A stretch of 64,000 nucleotides of DNA from Desulfovibrio sp. UCD-KL4C (GCF_006210265.1 NZ_VCNC01000008.1:1-64000); one strand, 5' to 3'; positions 15,421 through 25,330 are shown, counted from the first letter of the stretch. Translations and numbers: made by a program. The notes: generated by a model not told the origin, from the letters alone.

Positions 15421-18150
15421 TTATTGTGTTTTTGCAGGAAGCAACCATGGGTTGCTCTTGTATGAAAGGTTCAATTTTAACCCCTCTATGTTGTTATAAT
15501 CTACCTCTGTTGCGGATGATTCCTTCAAAATAATGTGAAGCGATCCTGTCTGGGGTGGAGCTTTTCTAGATGATATTTGATTGTTTTTGTTTGTACTTTC
15601 AGTTGGTTCCTTTGCTGTGCTTTTCGGTTTTATTCCGAGAATGTCCAGCGCAGCTTGTTTTAGCTTAGCTGATTTCACATTTTCAATATAATCCAAGAGA
15701 TTCGTTTTAAGATCTTTTTGAGAAGAAGATGAGACAGTCTTTCCAAGTGTTACAAGCTCTAGAAAGTCCGGGGAAGTGTCAATAGCTTCATCATAAAGAT
15801 CATCAGCTTCACTTTTTTCCCCTAAAGCCAGATATATACAGGCTTGATTGTTAAGCAGTCGTCCTTTCTCCGTGCCCGAACTTAACCCCACAGCCAGCTC
15901 ATAAAGTGATTTCGCCCTGATAAGATTTTCGTTTGAGTTCATATAAAGCCCGATTATCGCCAGCGCATCTGCTTGAAGAGCTACAACTTTACTTCTATTT
16001 TCACTATCGGCAGCAATGGAGACAACAGCTGACTGTATTGCCTCGGCAAGATTTTTTGTCGGCTGTGTAGACATTTCTCTTATGAGCATGTTGATTTGTG
16101 CTATCCGTGGTTCCAACCCTACGTGGCTACTAAGGGGGGTCGTCAGCATTTTTCTGATATTTGTTTTGTCTTTTACAAAGATTGAAAAAAAATAGTTAGC
16201 GAGTAAGATTTCATCAGAGTCAGGAAGTTCCGTTTTTAACAGCTCTGTCTGTGCATACATGTTCTCACATGCGGATTCATTTTCGATAGGTATGTAAGAT
16301 AACCAGTCTTCAAGAACATTTATTCCTGCTCTGATAAGCAAAGCTTGAGCCTTGTTGAATTGCTCATACTCTGCATCATAAAGTGCGGCTTTAGGTAATA
16401 GAAATCTGGCTGCAGCAGCCTCTTCCGAGTTTCTGCCTTCAATTTTAATTGTAGGAAGAGCCTCGCCAGTTATTCTTCTCAGTGTGTAGGCAAGGGCCAG
16501 TTCATAAAAAAAGCGGTCACGATGATTCAGCTTGGAAGCTCTCTCTATATAAGGCCTTGCTGAATAAAGGTTACCGGTTCTTTGGAATGCAAGCCTTCCG
16601 AATCCTGTGAAGGGTCTTGCGTCGTCCGGATTTTGTTCATGAAGACGGTGAAATAATGGTTCTGCAAGGTCCGGTCGGTTCAGAAGAATTAAAGCATTAC
16701 CTTTTTCAAGTTGTAGTTCAAATTCATCTTCATCAGAAATAGACAACACTGTTTCGCATAATGCGGCCCAGCGATCCAGTGTTTTTATTTGTTTCTTTAG
16801 AGAGATTTTCAAATTTGGCTCTGCAAGTAACGGGCGGAGTCGTGCTGAGGCTGCATCACCTGATTTTTTATCAAGATTTCTGAATTGAGTCTGTGCAGCA
16901 GTAATAAGCATTTCCGGTGAAACAGGAAGTGATGAAACAACGATGGATGCTTTCAACAGTGGGGCCGCGCGTTTGACATCTTCTACTTTTAAAGCCTGTT
17001 TCCCTAGTGTTGATAGAACCCATGGGATGATCGGTGCATGAGGGTTTTCTGAATATAATCTAGAAGCGAGAAGTACTTCCACCTCGGTTGCTACATTATG
17101 TGATTGATTTAAAAATTCGATGCGGCTAAGCATTTTGTCCATTGTCACTGGATCCGAAGATTCTTGCGTGAGGTCTCTTCGGAATTGTGCTGTTACATCT
17201 CTGGCTGTGTTAGAATCAAGAACGGAGCAGAGTTTAAAGAGAATTACACATAAGTCTTTGCATGGAGAGTCGCTAGAGAAAATCCTATTGCGAATTGCGG
17301 ATGCAACACATACAAAATGTTCAAGATTTTCTATTGTATATGGCGAATCAGTTGATTCGAATTTTATAAGAGATTTCTCTGCTTCATGAGCAAGGAAGCC
17401 TGTACTGACGGTGGATAAATCCTTTTGCTTAAGACCTTCAGGGATCGCTGGAAATTTTGGCAGATCATCTGTAGCTGGGCCGAGAATATTGTCAATAACT
17501 GCTTTTCCAGGACCGGCCATGCTGTTTTCAATAATCATAACTCCTTCTTTTACCGTAATTCTGAGCTGACGCCCTTCAGGACCGGGAGCTATGTAGAGCT
17601 GTGCCTTTTTGAATAATCCGCAATTTTCAAGAATAATTCTTCCTGCAATAACCTTTTCAGGCGAAGCTGTTTCGCCTGGGAGTATTTGGGCTAAGGCCAT
17701 CACGGCGTTCGGAGTCAGTCTTGAATCTCCGACAACTTCAATTGAAGCTATCGTCTGACTGGAAAGCAGTTTTGCAACAGATTTAACAAGTTTGGATGCG
17801 GCAGGTGATGTATTTGTTCCACCGATTTGTTGTCCATTAAAAAAAACATTCGGCTCAAGGGAAAAAGTATCAGTGAGTAGAGCGGAATATGAAGTTCCTT
17901 TCTTGTTTTTTTCAACGATTCCGGCAAGAGTGTACCGGAAAGTATTTCTAGCTGTTGAGTTTTTGCAACAGATGAAGCCTGCTTTTGTAAGGGACTGAGT
18001 TAGGAATTCTTTGAATTCTGGCGCAGGGCGTCCTGATTTGTCTTTAAAATCTTCGATTGCAATGGTAGGCGAAGCGACAGCTGTAATCGCATTCAGTGTT
18101 ATGAAAATCGAGATAACGCAAAACAATTTTAATGTTGATTTGAAACGCAT
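15421..18150 (-). CDS. Exported protein with CsgG-like, POTRA-like and TPR regions
   Basis: A 909-residue protein with a clear signal peptide (about 1-27, cut near AVASP). Residues 28-130 start TIAIEDFKDKSGRPAPEF and resemble the nucleotide-binding-like fold of CsgG/TolB-N exported proteins. Residues about 135-205 (VVGDSRLTPNAVMALAQILP through LRITVKEG) look like one POTRA domain. The rest (about 300-860) is helical with TPR-like units. No beta-barrel or membrane anchor follows, which is unusual for a POTRA protein. It may be a periplasmic scaffold for an envelope process. A GAGG ribosome site precedes the ATG. The lone-standing gene has no informative operon partners. Confidence 0.75.
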   Translation of the reverse strand: MRFKSTLKLFCVISIFITLNAITAVASPTIAIEDFKDKSGRPAPEFKEFLTQSLTKAGFICCKNSTARNTFRYTLAGIVEKNKKGTSYSALLTDTFSLEPNVFFNGQQIGGTNTSPAASKLVKSVAKLLSSQTIASIEVVGDSRLTPNAVMALAQILPGETASPEKVIAGRIILENCGLFKKAQLYIAPGPEGRQLRITVKEGVMIIENSMAGPGKAVIDNILGPATDDLPKFPAIPEGLKQKDLSTVSTGFLAHEAEKSLIKFESTDSPYTIENLEHFVCVASAIRNRIFSSDSPCKDLCVILFKLCSVLDSNTARDVTAQFRRDLTQESSDPVTMDKMLSRIEFLNQSHNVATEVEVLLASRLYSENPHAPIIPWVLSTLGKQALKVEDVKRAAPLLKASIVVSSLPVSPEMLITAAQTQFRNLDKKSGDAASARLRPLLAEPNLKISLKKQIKTLDRWAALCETVLSISDEDEFELQLEKGNALILLNRPDLAEPLFHRLHEQNPDDARPFTGFGRLAFQRTGNLYSARPYIERASKLNHRDRFFYELALAYTLRRITGEALPTIKIEGRNSEEAAAARFLLPKAALYDAEYEQFNKAQALLIRAGINVLEDWLSYIPIENESACENMYAQTELLKTELPDSDEILLANYFFSIFVKDKTNIRKMLTTPLSSHVGLEPRIAQINMLIREMSTQPTKNLAEAIQSAVVSIAADSENRSKVVALQADALAIIGLYMNSNENLIRAKSLYELAVGLSSGTEKGRLLNNQACIYLALGEKSEADDLYDEAIDTSPDFLELVTLGKTVSSSSQKDLKTNLLDYIENVKSAKLKQAALDILGIKPKSTAKEPTESTNKNNQISSRKAPPQTGSLHIILKESSATEVDYNNIEGLKLNLSYKSNPWLLPAKTQ

Positions 18151-18305
18151 GTCAGCCTCTTTATAATATATAGATAATCGCTGGCTTCTTATTAACCTAT
18201 GAAGCTGATTTAATCCAGTACAGCTCTTTTCGACTTGGTCTGCAAAGTTTGATAGAGAAGGGGAATCCTTGTTTTTATGAAAAATAACCTTTTAGGAACA
18301 TATAA

Positions 18306-20234
18306 ATGAATTATGACTCAATGAACGGTCCTGACTTTTTTTGCCAGAAAAATTGGAAAATTCTTTTAGGATTGTTGCTTGTTTTTTCTTTTGCGGTCTC
18401 TTTTTACGGGATAAGTCTTAACTATTTTTATGATATTGATGAACCTAAATATGCGCGCGCCGTCTATGAAATGTTTGCACATGGACATTTCTTTTCACCG
18501 ATGTTTGACGGAATGCCTCGGATGGAGAAACCTCCACTTACTTATTGGGTGATGTATCCTTTTGCATGGCTTGCTTCAATTAAAGGTTTCGGAAGCGATA
18601 CTCTTTTTATTTTAAGGCTGCCTACAATTCTCTGCTCAATGCTTGTAGTTCTGGCAACGGCTTTAACAGGTAAAAAAATGTTTGGCCCTGCAACAGGATT
18701 GCTTGCGGCTCTGATGCTTCAAAGTTCAGTGCTGTTCAAATTTATGTCCGTAATGATGAAGGTTGATATTGTATTTGCCTGTTGCGTGACATGGGCAACT
18801 TATTGCTACCTGCTGCGATATCTCGGGGATAAACGCAAAATTATTTCTATCAGTGGAGCCATAATTACCACTTTAGGTGTTCTGGCGAAAGGCCCGTTCG
18901 CATTTTTGCCGCTAATTGGGTATGCTCTGGCTGAGGGGATTAGGTCTAATGTCCGAGCTAAACATGAAGCTGATCAGCCTGCAACATTTGTATCCTCAAT
19001 GAATGTAAGCGGGATTATTGCCGCGGAATGGAAGAATCGTAATATTTTATTGCTCTGGTCCGTGACGGGATGTATCGCGTTTGCGCTTTGGTTGTATGCT
19101 GCATGGCTGAATTCAGGGTTTGACTATTCGCAAGGTCTTGTTGGTCAGTTTTTTCTTAACACTTCAACGTCAAGCTCAAAACTGGTTGAAAAACTTGGGC
19201 GGCTTGATCCGTATTTTGATACGTTGACAGTTATATTCTTCCCTTGGGGTGGATATGTTTTTGGAGCTGTGTACGGAATATGGAAATCGCTTAAAGAAAA
19301 GTTTGACGAAAAATACGTCTTTATGACCTGTGTTTTTCTCGTTTATCTTTTAACTTTTACTTTTCTTTTCAAGCTTAAGTCTAACCGTTATATGCTGCCT
19401 GTTCTGCCGATACTTTCGATCATCGTCTGTGACTGGCTTGTAAATGCAAAGCGGGATAAATCGTATAGTACTTTCTTTGAAATGGGTTTCATCTGGCTTT
19501 GCTCCATGGGGGCAATGCTTTCTTATCGCTCTTTCAAGGCGATGAAGGTTTCTGTAAACCTTGCGGATGGAGTTCCGGTTCACCAATATATGGATACCAT
19601 GATTCCGTTTTTTATCGCTTTTGCCTGCTTTTTTGCGGTCTTGCTTGTGGTAAGTATTAAACAGTCGGAACGTCCGGTTTTGCATATAGTTGGCGGAGCT
19701 TTGGCAATTGTTGCAGTGATGCCTTTTTATTACCGAACATTACCGACATATGTATCTATTAATAAGAACAAACCGTTGCCTATTATGGGACAGGCTTTAA
19801 CTGATGGGCTTAAGGAAATCGCAATAGGAAATACGCTTGTTTTGCACAGGCCGTTTTTTATTAAGGCTTTTCCTGATGTTGTTTACTATCTGAAAAAGCT
19901 GGATAAAGGGCATAGTTGCATGTACTCGCTCGGTTCGAGCGCATCACCACTAGAAATGTTGCAAGCAATTGCTACACCCAAGAATGCTGCTGATTTATTT
20001 AAAAAAGAGCATCCTGATGCTGAAAAGTATCCTGCCTATAAATATTTTAAAGAAACTAAATTCGATAGTGCCATACTGTTGCTCGGCGGTCATGATTATA
20101 TTGAATTCAGTCGTTTTATTGAAAAGCTTCCTCCCCAGATAAAGGATATGATAGTCGTTGAAGATTTAAATACTCTTTCAGTTAAATGGGTAACAGAGCC
20201 GATTAAAATAGTTCGGTTTATTCCAAAACAATAA
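18306..20234 (+). CDS. ArnT/PMT-like membrane glycosyltransferase
   Basis: A 642-residue GT-C family protein with about ten to twelve membrane segments. The first periplasmic loop carries DIDEPKYAR (about 45-53), whose acidic pair is the family's catalytic/metal site, and EKPPLTYW (about 76-83), typical of ArnT-like lipid A sugar transferases. It takes a sugar from an undecaprenyl-type lipid carrier to lipid A, a protein or a glycan; the acceptor cannot be told. AGGA lies 8 bp before the ATG. It is 24 bp upstream of rlmN in the same direction. Confidence 0.85.
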   Translation: MNYDSMNGPDFFCQKNWKILLGLLLVFSFAVSFYGISLNYFYDIDEPKYARAVYEMFAHGHFFSPMFDGMPRMEKPPLTYWVMYPFAWLASIKGFGSDTLFILRLPTILCSMLVVLATALTGKKMFGPATGLLAALMLQSSVLFKFMSVMMKVDIVFACCVTWATYCYLLRYLGDKRKIISISGAIITTLGVLAKGPFAFLPLIGYALAEGIRSNVRAKHEADQPATFVSSMNVSGIIAAEWKNRNILLLWSVTGCIAFALWLYAAWLNSGFDYSQGLVGQFFLNTSTSSSKLVEKLGRLDPYFDTLTVIFFPWGGYVFGAVYGIWKSLKEKFDEKYVFMTCVFLVYLLTFTFLFKLKSNRYMLPVLPILSIIVCDWLVNAKRDKSYSTFFEMGFIWLCSMGAMLSYRSFKAMKVSVNLADGVPVHQYMDTMIPFFIAFACFFAVLLVVSIKQSERPVLHIVGGALAIVAVMPFYYRTLPTYVSINKNKPLPIMGQALTDGLKEIAIGNTLVLHRPFFIKAFPDVVYYLKKLDKGHSCMYSLGSSASPLEMLQAIATPKNAADLFKKEHPDAEKYPAYKYFKETKFDSAILLLGGHDYIEFSRFIEKLPPQIKDMIVVEDLNTLSVKWVTEPIKIVRFIPKQ

Positions 20235-20258
20235 ATTAAAAATAATAAGATATTACAT

Positions 20259-21296
20259 ATGATTGATATATTGAATCTTGATTACGAAGAGCTTGAAATT
20301 TTTATTTCAAAAGAGCTTAAAGGCCCAAAATTCAGGGGTAAGCAGATTTGGCAATGGCTGTGGCAAAAAGGCGTAAGCAGCTTTGATGACATGACAAATA
20401 TTGCCAAAGGGCTACGTGAAGATTTAAAAAGCAAAGCTATATTGAACCATCCTGAGCTTGATGTTGTGCAAACAAGTACGGATGGCACAATCAAACTCCT
20501 GTTGCGCCTTAGCGATGGAGCATTGGTTGAAACTGTTCTTATCCCTATGGAAGGCCGTTATACTCAGTGCCTTTCTACACAAGTAGGTTGCGCTATGGGG
20601 TGCACCTTCTGTAATACGGGGCTTATGGGGTTTGAGCGCAATATGACCATGTCTGAAATTCTCGGGCAGGTTTTAGTCGGCAGAGCATATTTACAGCAAA
20701 AGAATTTAGACCCGCTTAAGAATCTTGTTTTTATGGGAATGGGTGAGCCTCTTCTTAATCTGGATGTACTGGTTAAGTCTTTAAAAACTTTGAACAATTC
20801 TGATGGACTAAGTTTTGTGCCGCGACGTATAACTGTATCCTCCGTCGGCTTTATAAAGCAGCTTAAAGTTTTAGGAGAATCAGGGTTAACTCTTCCTGCA
20901 ATTTCTTTGCATGCACCGACTCAGGAATTGCGTGAAAAGATTATGCCTAAGGCTGCGCAAACAGATATAAATGATTTATTATCCGCAATGGATCGGTATC
21001 CGCTTAAACCTCGTGAAAGGGTAACTTATGAGTACCTTCTTCTTGGCGGAGTGAATGATTCAATTGAGCATGCCAAGCAGCTTGTGCGGCTCTTGGGGCA
21101 CCGTAAGTGCAAAGTTAATTTAATAGCTTATAATCCCGGAGACAAGCCTCTTTACAAAGCCCCTGATCCTGCAAAAGTTTTAGCTTTTGAAAAATATTTG
21201 TGGGATAAAGAAATTACCGCAACTATCCGCAGGTCAATGGGGCAAGATATTAAGGCCGCATGCGGGCAGCTTAAAGCGGATAGAAAAGACAGTTAA
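20259..21296 (+). CDS. rlmN: 23S rRNA A2503 / tRNA A37 C2-methyltransferase
   Basis: A 345-residue radical SAM enzyme that methylates C2 of A2503 in 23S rRNA (and A37 in some tRNAs). The radical SAM cluster uses Cys111, Cys115 and Cys118 (CAMGCTFC). The methyl-carrying Cys lies in the C-terminal IKAACGQL. FMGMGEPLLN is a further family motif. It ends just before a two-way terminator shared with serB. Confidence 0.95.
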   Translation: MIDILNLDYEELEIFISKELKGPKFRGKQIWQWLWQKGVSSFDDMTNIAKGLREDLKSKAILNHPELDVVQTSTDGTIKLLLRLSDGALVETVLIPMEGRYTQCLSTQVGCAMGCTFCNTGLMGFERNMTMSEILGQVLVGRAYLQQKNLDPLKNLVFMGMGEPLLNLDVLVKSLKTLNNSDGLSFVPRRITVSSVGFIKQLKVLGESGLTLPAISLHAPTQELREKIMPKAAQTDINDLLSAMDRYPLKPRERVTYEYLLLGGVNDSIEHAKQLVRLLGHRKCKVNLIAYNPGDKPLYKAPDPAKVLAFEKYLWDKEITATIRRSMGQDIKAACGQLKADRKDS

Positions 21297-21299
21297 AAG

Positions 21300-21335
21300 A
21301 AAACCTCTCAAACTAATTTGAGAGGTTTTCTTTTA
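21300..21335. terminator. Two-way terminator between rlmN and serB
   Basis: A 13-bp perfect stem (21300-21312 with 21317-21329) with loop CTAA is followed by TTTTC and T residues. It lies between the converging rlmN and serB genes. Confidence 0.9.
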
Positions 21336-21372
21336 TAAGTATTGTGTTGACCTCGGTATTTATCGGCTTTGG

Positions 21373-22590
21373 CTAATCCGTCTCACGGTCGCGAAGACCG
21401 ACTAAATACAATATTGAATCAAGGCCGAAATGCGAAATTGATTGTCGGGCATCTTTTTTTACTTTCGGTTTAGCGTGAAAGGCTATACCTAACCCTGCAA
21501 TTGAAAGCATCGGTAGGTCGTTTGCCCCGTCTCCCACAGCAACTACTTGCTGAAGACTGAGCTTTTCTTTTTTTGCAATTTCAGTGAGCAGTTCTGCTTT
21601 TTTCGCTCCGTCTACAATATCTCCGATGACATTTCCTGTAAGCTTACCGTCTATAATCTCAAGCTCATTTGCATGAACATAGTCGACATCAAGGTGTTCT
21701 TGAAGTTTTTCACCGAAGTAGGTGAATCCGCCGGATAGAATAGCTGTTTTATAGCCGAATTTTTTTAGGTTGGAGATAAGTCGCTCAGCTCCTTCTGTTA
21801 TTGGCAGGGCTCTGGCTATGCCATCCATCACAGATTCATCCAGTCCTTTTAGTGTAGCCAGTCTTTGGCGCAGACTTTCTTTAAAGTCTATTTCTCCGCG
21901 CATGGCGGATTCCGTAATGCGGCTGACAAGTTCGCCTGATCCAGCGGCTTTAGCTAGCTCATCAATTACTTCTGTCTGAATAAGTGTGGAGTCCATATCA
22001 AAAGCAACAAGTCTTCTGTTTCTGCGGAAAGCATTGTCTTCCTGAAGGGCTATGTCTACTTGCTCCTCTGTTGCCATTGTTAAAAATTTTGCGCGCATTA
22101 AATCCAGATCAAGAGGAACTCCACGCGCAGAAAATTCAATGCAGGCATATCTTGGTGCAGGTTCTCCATTCAGCGGAATGCGACCGGATAATCTGTGGAT
22201 AAAGTCAATATTTAAACCGTTTTCAGCGACAATATCAGAAATTTTTGAAATCAGACTGCCGGTTGCTTTGTTGCCTACCAGAGTAATGATATGTCTGGGT
22301 TTGCCTTGCGCTGCGACCCAATGTTCATATTTATCGCCTTCAATAGGTTTGAATTTAACCGTAACACCCAGTTCATAACCTCTGAACATGAGGTCTTTTA
22401 ATACTGGAGCAGATTTTGCTGCACTTGGCAGTCTTATCAGAATTCCAAGTACAAGTTGGTTGTGGATTACAGACTGACCGATATCGAGGATATCAATACT
22501 GTAGGCGGCTAGAACTTCTGTCAGTGACGAGGTTAGTCCTGGTTTGTCTTCACCGGATATTTGAATAAGAATAATTTCAGGCATGTTCAT
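21373..22590 (-). CDS. serB: Phosphoserine phosphatase with two ACT domains
   Basis: A 405-residue enzyme for the last step of serine synthesis. Two N-terminal ACT-type domains (about 5-85 and 98-175) probably bind serine or a related amino acid. The HAD domain starts near 194 with DMDSTLIQTE (nucleophile Asp198, Asp200), has SGGFTYF around 285 and GDGANDLPML near 352. The start is ATG-AAC-ATG; the second ATG (22584) has the better GGA spacing. The serine produced would feed CysE and CysK encoded about 25 kb away. Confidence 0.93.
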   Translation of the reverse strand: MNMPEIILIQISGEDKPGLTSSLTEVLAAYSIDILDIGQSVIHNQLVLGILIRLPSAAKSAPVLKDLMFRGYELGVTVKFKPIEGDKYEHWVAAQGKPRHIITLVGNKATGSLISKISDIVAENGLNIDFIHRLSGRIPLNGEPAPRYACIEFSARGVPLDLDLMRAKFLTMATEEQVDIALQEDNAFRRNRRLVAFDMDSTLIQTEVIDELAKAAGSGELVSRITESAMRGEIDFKESLRQRLATLKGLDESVMDGIARALPITEGAERLISNLKKFGYKTAILSGGFTYFGEKLQEHLDVDYVHANELEIIDGKLTGNVIGDIVDGAKKAELLTEIAKKEKLSLQQVVAVGDGANDLPMLSIAGLGIAFHAKPKVKKDARQSISHFGLDSILYLVGLRDRETD

Positions 22591-22758
22591 TCCATGTTAA
22601 TCAGGATGGTGAACATTCTCATAAAATTTATCTGACGTAAACATGATGATAGTGGTTCCATAAAAAAAGAGTAGTTCGGCTTGCTCCTTTTCCTTCTGGA
22701 CCTTATAGTAAGACTGGGACGTTTTATATCCTTCCTTATAGATTTGTAGGAATACGTT

Positions 22759-24150
22759 ATGAATGAGACAAAAAAAAGTGCAGATGTTAATTCAATTAAA
22801 ACAAAAGATGCTCTAGGTGTGGGCTTACACCTGATTCCAAAGGTTGAACCGGAAAAGTTGTTAATTATACAACGTCGTGTTCATGAAAAAATGGATGATT
22901 ATAAAGGGTACAGTTTTTCTTCAACAGAGAAACGGGCCTTGATGATATTTTTTGATTTAGCTCAAGAATTTGATGATCTTGAAGAATTTTTTGCTGTGTG
23001 CACATCTGTTCTCAAAGTTTTGTTTAACATTGATTGCAGACTATATATCGCGTCCGGGCAGGATGAATTTATTTCTGTCGGTGGGACTGAAGGCAAATCT
23101 CCTGTCTGCACCTCCGTTCCTCTTGAAAAGGAGTTAACGGCAGGGCATCTTTTTATTCCTATTCGCGGGAATCATGAACTCATCGGACAACTCGATTTTA
23201 AACCTGCTGGAGATGTTATCGGTTGTTATGAGATCTACACGTTTGAGGATCTTTCTGATCATCAATCGCTGTTTTTTGAGAAATTTGTTAACCGTGTCGG
23301 TTTTCAACTGCACAGTAAGCTTTTGCGCCGCAGAAGTCAGGAGCATTTAGAATTTGTCCGCAATCTTGTTAAAGATGTAGGGCATAATGTTATTGTTCCT
23401 AATATGTATTTTAAGCTGTTCTATAATCGGCTTAGAGATCGTATTGAGAGCCTTCAGACGCTTAGTGACGGGCTGGATAACAACTCCATTGAAGAAATAA
23501 AAAATGCACTGAATACGTTGTATACTGGATTAGTCTCACAGTTTAATGAAATTCACAGTCATTACGAGCAGACAAGTCTATTTCTGGAAACTTTGCTAAG
23601 GCGCAGGCATTTTGAAGAAGGACGATATATCGTTGAGAAGAGGCCATGCAACCTTCTTAAGCAAATAATTGAACCACAGATTGAGCGATATAGGTCAAGG
23701 TTTGAGGAACGGGGGATCAGGATAGATTTGAGTATGGGAGGAGTACCTGATCGTGAAGTGCGGATTGTTGCTGATGTCGGGCTTATCTCGCAGGTCTACG
23801 CAAACCTTTTTTCTAACGCCGTAAAATATACCCGTGAAGTTGTTCTTCCGAGTGGCCATTGTGATAAGTTTACTGCGTATGGATGGGAACATCTGGAAAA
23901 TTTTTTTGAGAATGGCTGGGACGGATTAAAGTTGAATGTTTTTACCTCTGGTCCTCCAATAACTCTGGAAGACCGTGAACAGCTATTTCAGGCTGGATTT
24001 CGGTGTGAAAATACAGGTAATGAGTACGGGTCAGGACATGGCTTGTTCTTTGTAAGACAGGTTGTAGAGCTTCATGGCGGAAATGTCGGGTATGAAAGCG
24101 GTGATCGGGGAAATAATTTTTATTTTATTTTGCCATTTGGTACTGAGTAA
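22759..24150 (+). CDS. Divergent soluble histidine kinase-like protein
   Basis: A 463-residue protein without membrane segments. The N-terminal 190 residues look like a GAF-type sensor. His209 in VKDVGHNVIVPN may be the phospho-acceptor, although the surrounding H-box is atypical. The ATPase part has a good N-box (Asn349, Asn353, NLFSNAVKYT) and a G2-like GSGHGLFFV, but the G1 motif reads TSGPPI in place of the usual DNGPGI, so the nucleotide-contacting Asp is missing. It may bind ATP poorly or act as a non-catalytic partner. No response regulator is adjacent. GGAA precedes the ATG. Confidence 0.75.
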   Translation: MNETKKSADVNSIKTKDALGVGLHLIPKVEPEKLLIIQRRVHEKMDDYKGYSFSSTEKRALMIFFDLAQEFDDLEEFFAVCTSVLKVLFNIDCRLYIASGQDEFISVGGTEGKSPVCTSVPLEKELTAGHLFIPIRGNHELIGQLDFKPAGDVIGCYEIYTFEDLSDHQSLFFEKFVNRVGFQLHSKLLRRRSQEHLEFVRNLVKDVGHNVIVPNMYFKLFYNRLRDRIESLQTLSDGLDNNSIEEIKNALNTLYTGLVSQFNEIHSHYEQTSLFLETLLRRRHFEEGRYIVEKRPCNLLKQIIEPQIERYRSRFEERGIRIDLSMGGVPDREVRIVADVGLISQVYANLFSNAVKYTREVVLPSGHCDKFTAYGWEHLENFFENGWDGLKLNVFTSGPPITLEDREQLFQAGFRCENTGNEYGSGHGLFFVRQVVELHGGNVGYESGDRGNNFYFILPFGTE

Positions 24151-24621
24151 AATTTTTGCCCGGGCTTTGATAGAAGTCTTGTTTTCACTTGAGCTGTCAA
24201 CAATATTATTTTTTTAAAAAAAGTTAATTTCAATATTAGTAAATAAAATATATTTATATGTAAAAAAAATAGAATTACATGTACAATATAAGAGTGTGGG
24301 CGATGTAATTTGATCATATATAGCTTATAAAGTATCATTTTCAATTTAATTTGTCTCAAAATATCGTGTATAGTTTACACAGTCTATTTATATGTGATTT
24401 GATGGGGATTATAAAATCATATAGGCTAGTTGCGTCAGAGTGGTTTTGTAGTGTAGCAGTACAATAAATTTTTTTGGTATTTCATAATTTTGTGGTTAAG
24501 CAATTATTTGATATTTGTTTTTGCAAGTTAATTTTTTTAGATAACTGTGGGATCGTTTTTTCTACACTGCAGAGACTCTTCCAACTCCAGATATCAGCCT
24601 GACCTTTAGGAGGGCATATAT
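24151..24621. other. AT-rich intergenic region upstream of the S24 repressor
   Basis: This gap of 471 bp is very AT-rich, with long A and T runs and no convincing gene on either strand. Its only clear structure is the palindrome at 24446-24464, listed separately. It probably carries the repressor promoter. Confidence 0.6.
24446..24464. promoter_or_regulatory. Palindrome upstream of S24 repressor, possible operator
   Basis: TTGTAGTGTAGCAGTACAA is an imperfect 19-bp inverted repeat with pattern TTGTA-n-TG-nnn-CA-n-TACAA. A partial copy of its AGTGTAG core occurs in the opposite direction near 24560-24575. Both lie in the leader of a CI-like repressor, so autoregulation is plausible. Confidence 0.35.
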
Positions 24622-25308
24622 ATGTCTAAATGGTTCGATGAAACATTGGAAAGAATTAAAAAAGCAACTGGAACCAGAACGCAGGTTCAGCTGGCTGAGA
24701 TTTTAGATATTAGACAATCAAGTATTTCTGACGCTAAAAGGCGCAGCTCTATCCCTGCGGAATGGTATATTAAATTATATAAAACTCATGGATTAAATCC
24801 AGAGTGGCTTTCCGATGGCGTTGAGCCGGTATATATGAAGCCCGGTAAAGGCAAAATTTCTGCGGATAATATCCTGAGTGAAACTACAGCCCAGTATGGG
24901 CAGGTTCCGTCAAGAGGAAGGGTTGTTCCTGTTTCGTCAATGGCCGGAGAAGATTCCGATGTAGAAAGTTGGAAACCGCAGCAGGTCGGTGAACTGAATA
25001 TTCCCGAGACTTTTTACAGGCCTTCGATGGTTGTTCTTAAGGTCGAAGGATCTTCAATGGAACCGGCAATCAGAAGAAATGCTTTTGCCGGAGTTGATGA
25101 AACTCAGAAACGGCTTATGGCAGGCGATATTTATGCTGTGCATGTTCCTCATCAGGGGGTTGTCATTCGCAGAGTATTTTTTGATCCTGAAAATTCACGC
25201 TTTATTTTACGGCCGGAAGATCCACAGCATCCTGAATTATACATTGCTGTTCAAGACCAGAGTAAGCTTGTTGTCGGACGTGTTGTCTGGGTGATGCAGG
25301 AAGTTTAG
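24622..25308 (+). CDS. CI-like repressor with S24 peptidase domain
   Basis: A 228-residue regulator. The N-terminal helix-turn-helix (about 5-70) has VQLAEILDIRQSSISDAKRR, typical of the phage CI-type domain. The C-terminal S24 domain has the nucleophile Ser145 in VEGSSMEP and an Ala108-Gly109 bond 36 residues before it, as in LexA. The general-base Lys appears replaced: the usual V-K-R position reads VIRRV (Arg183). Self-cleavage may therefore be lost or altered. AGGAGG lies upstream of the ATG. No prophage genes surround it, so it looks domesticated. Confidence 0.88.
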   Translation: MSKWFDETLERIKKATGTRTQVQLAEILDIRQSSISDAKRRSSIPAEWYIKLYKTHGLNPEWLSDGVEPVYMKPGKGKISADNILSETTAQYGQVPSRGRVVPVSSMAGEDSDVESWKPQQVGELNIPETFYRPSMVVLKVEGSSMEPAIRRNAFAGVDETQKRLMAGDIYAVHVPHQGVVIRRVFFDPENSRFILRPEDPQHPELYIAVQDQSKLVVGRVVWVMQEV

Positions 25309-25330
25309 TTCAATCTTATCAGTATTTTTT

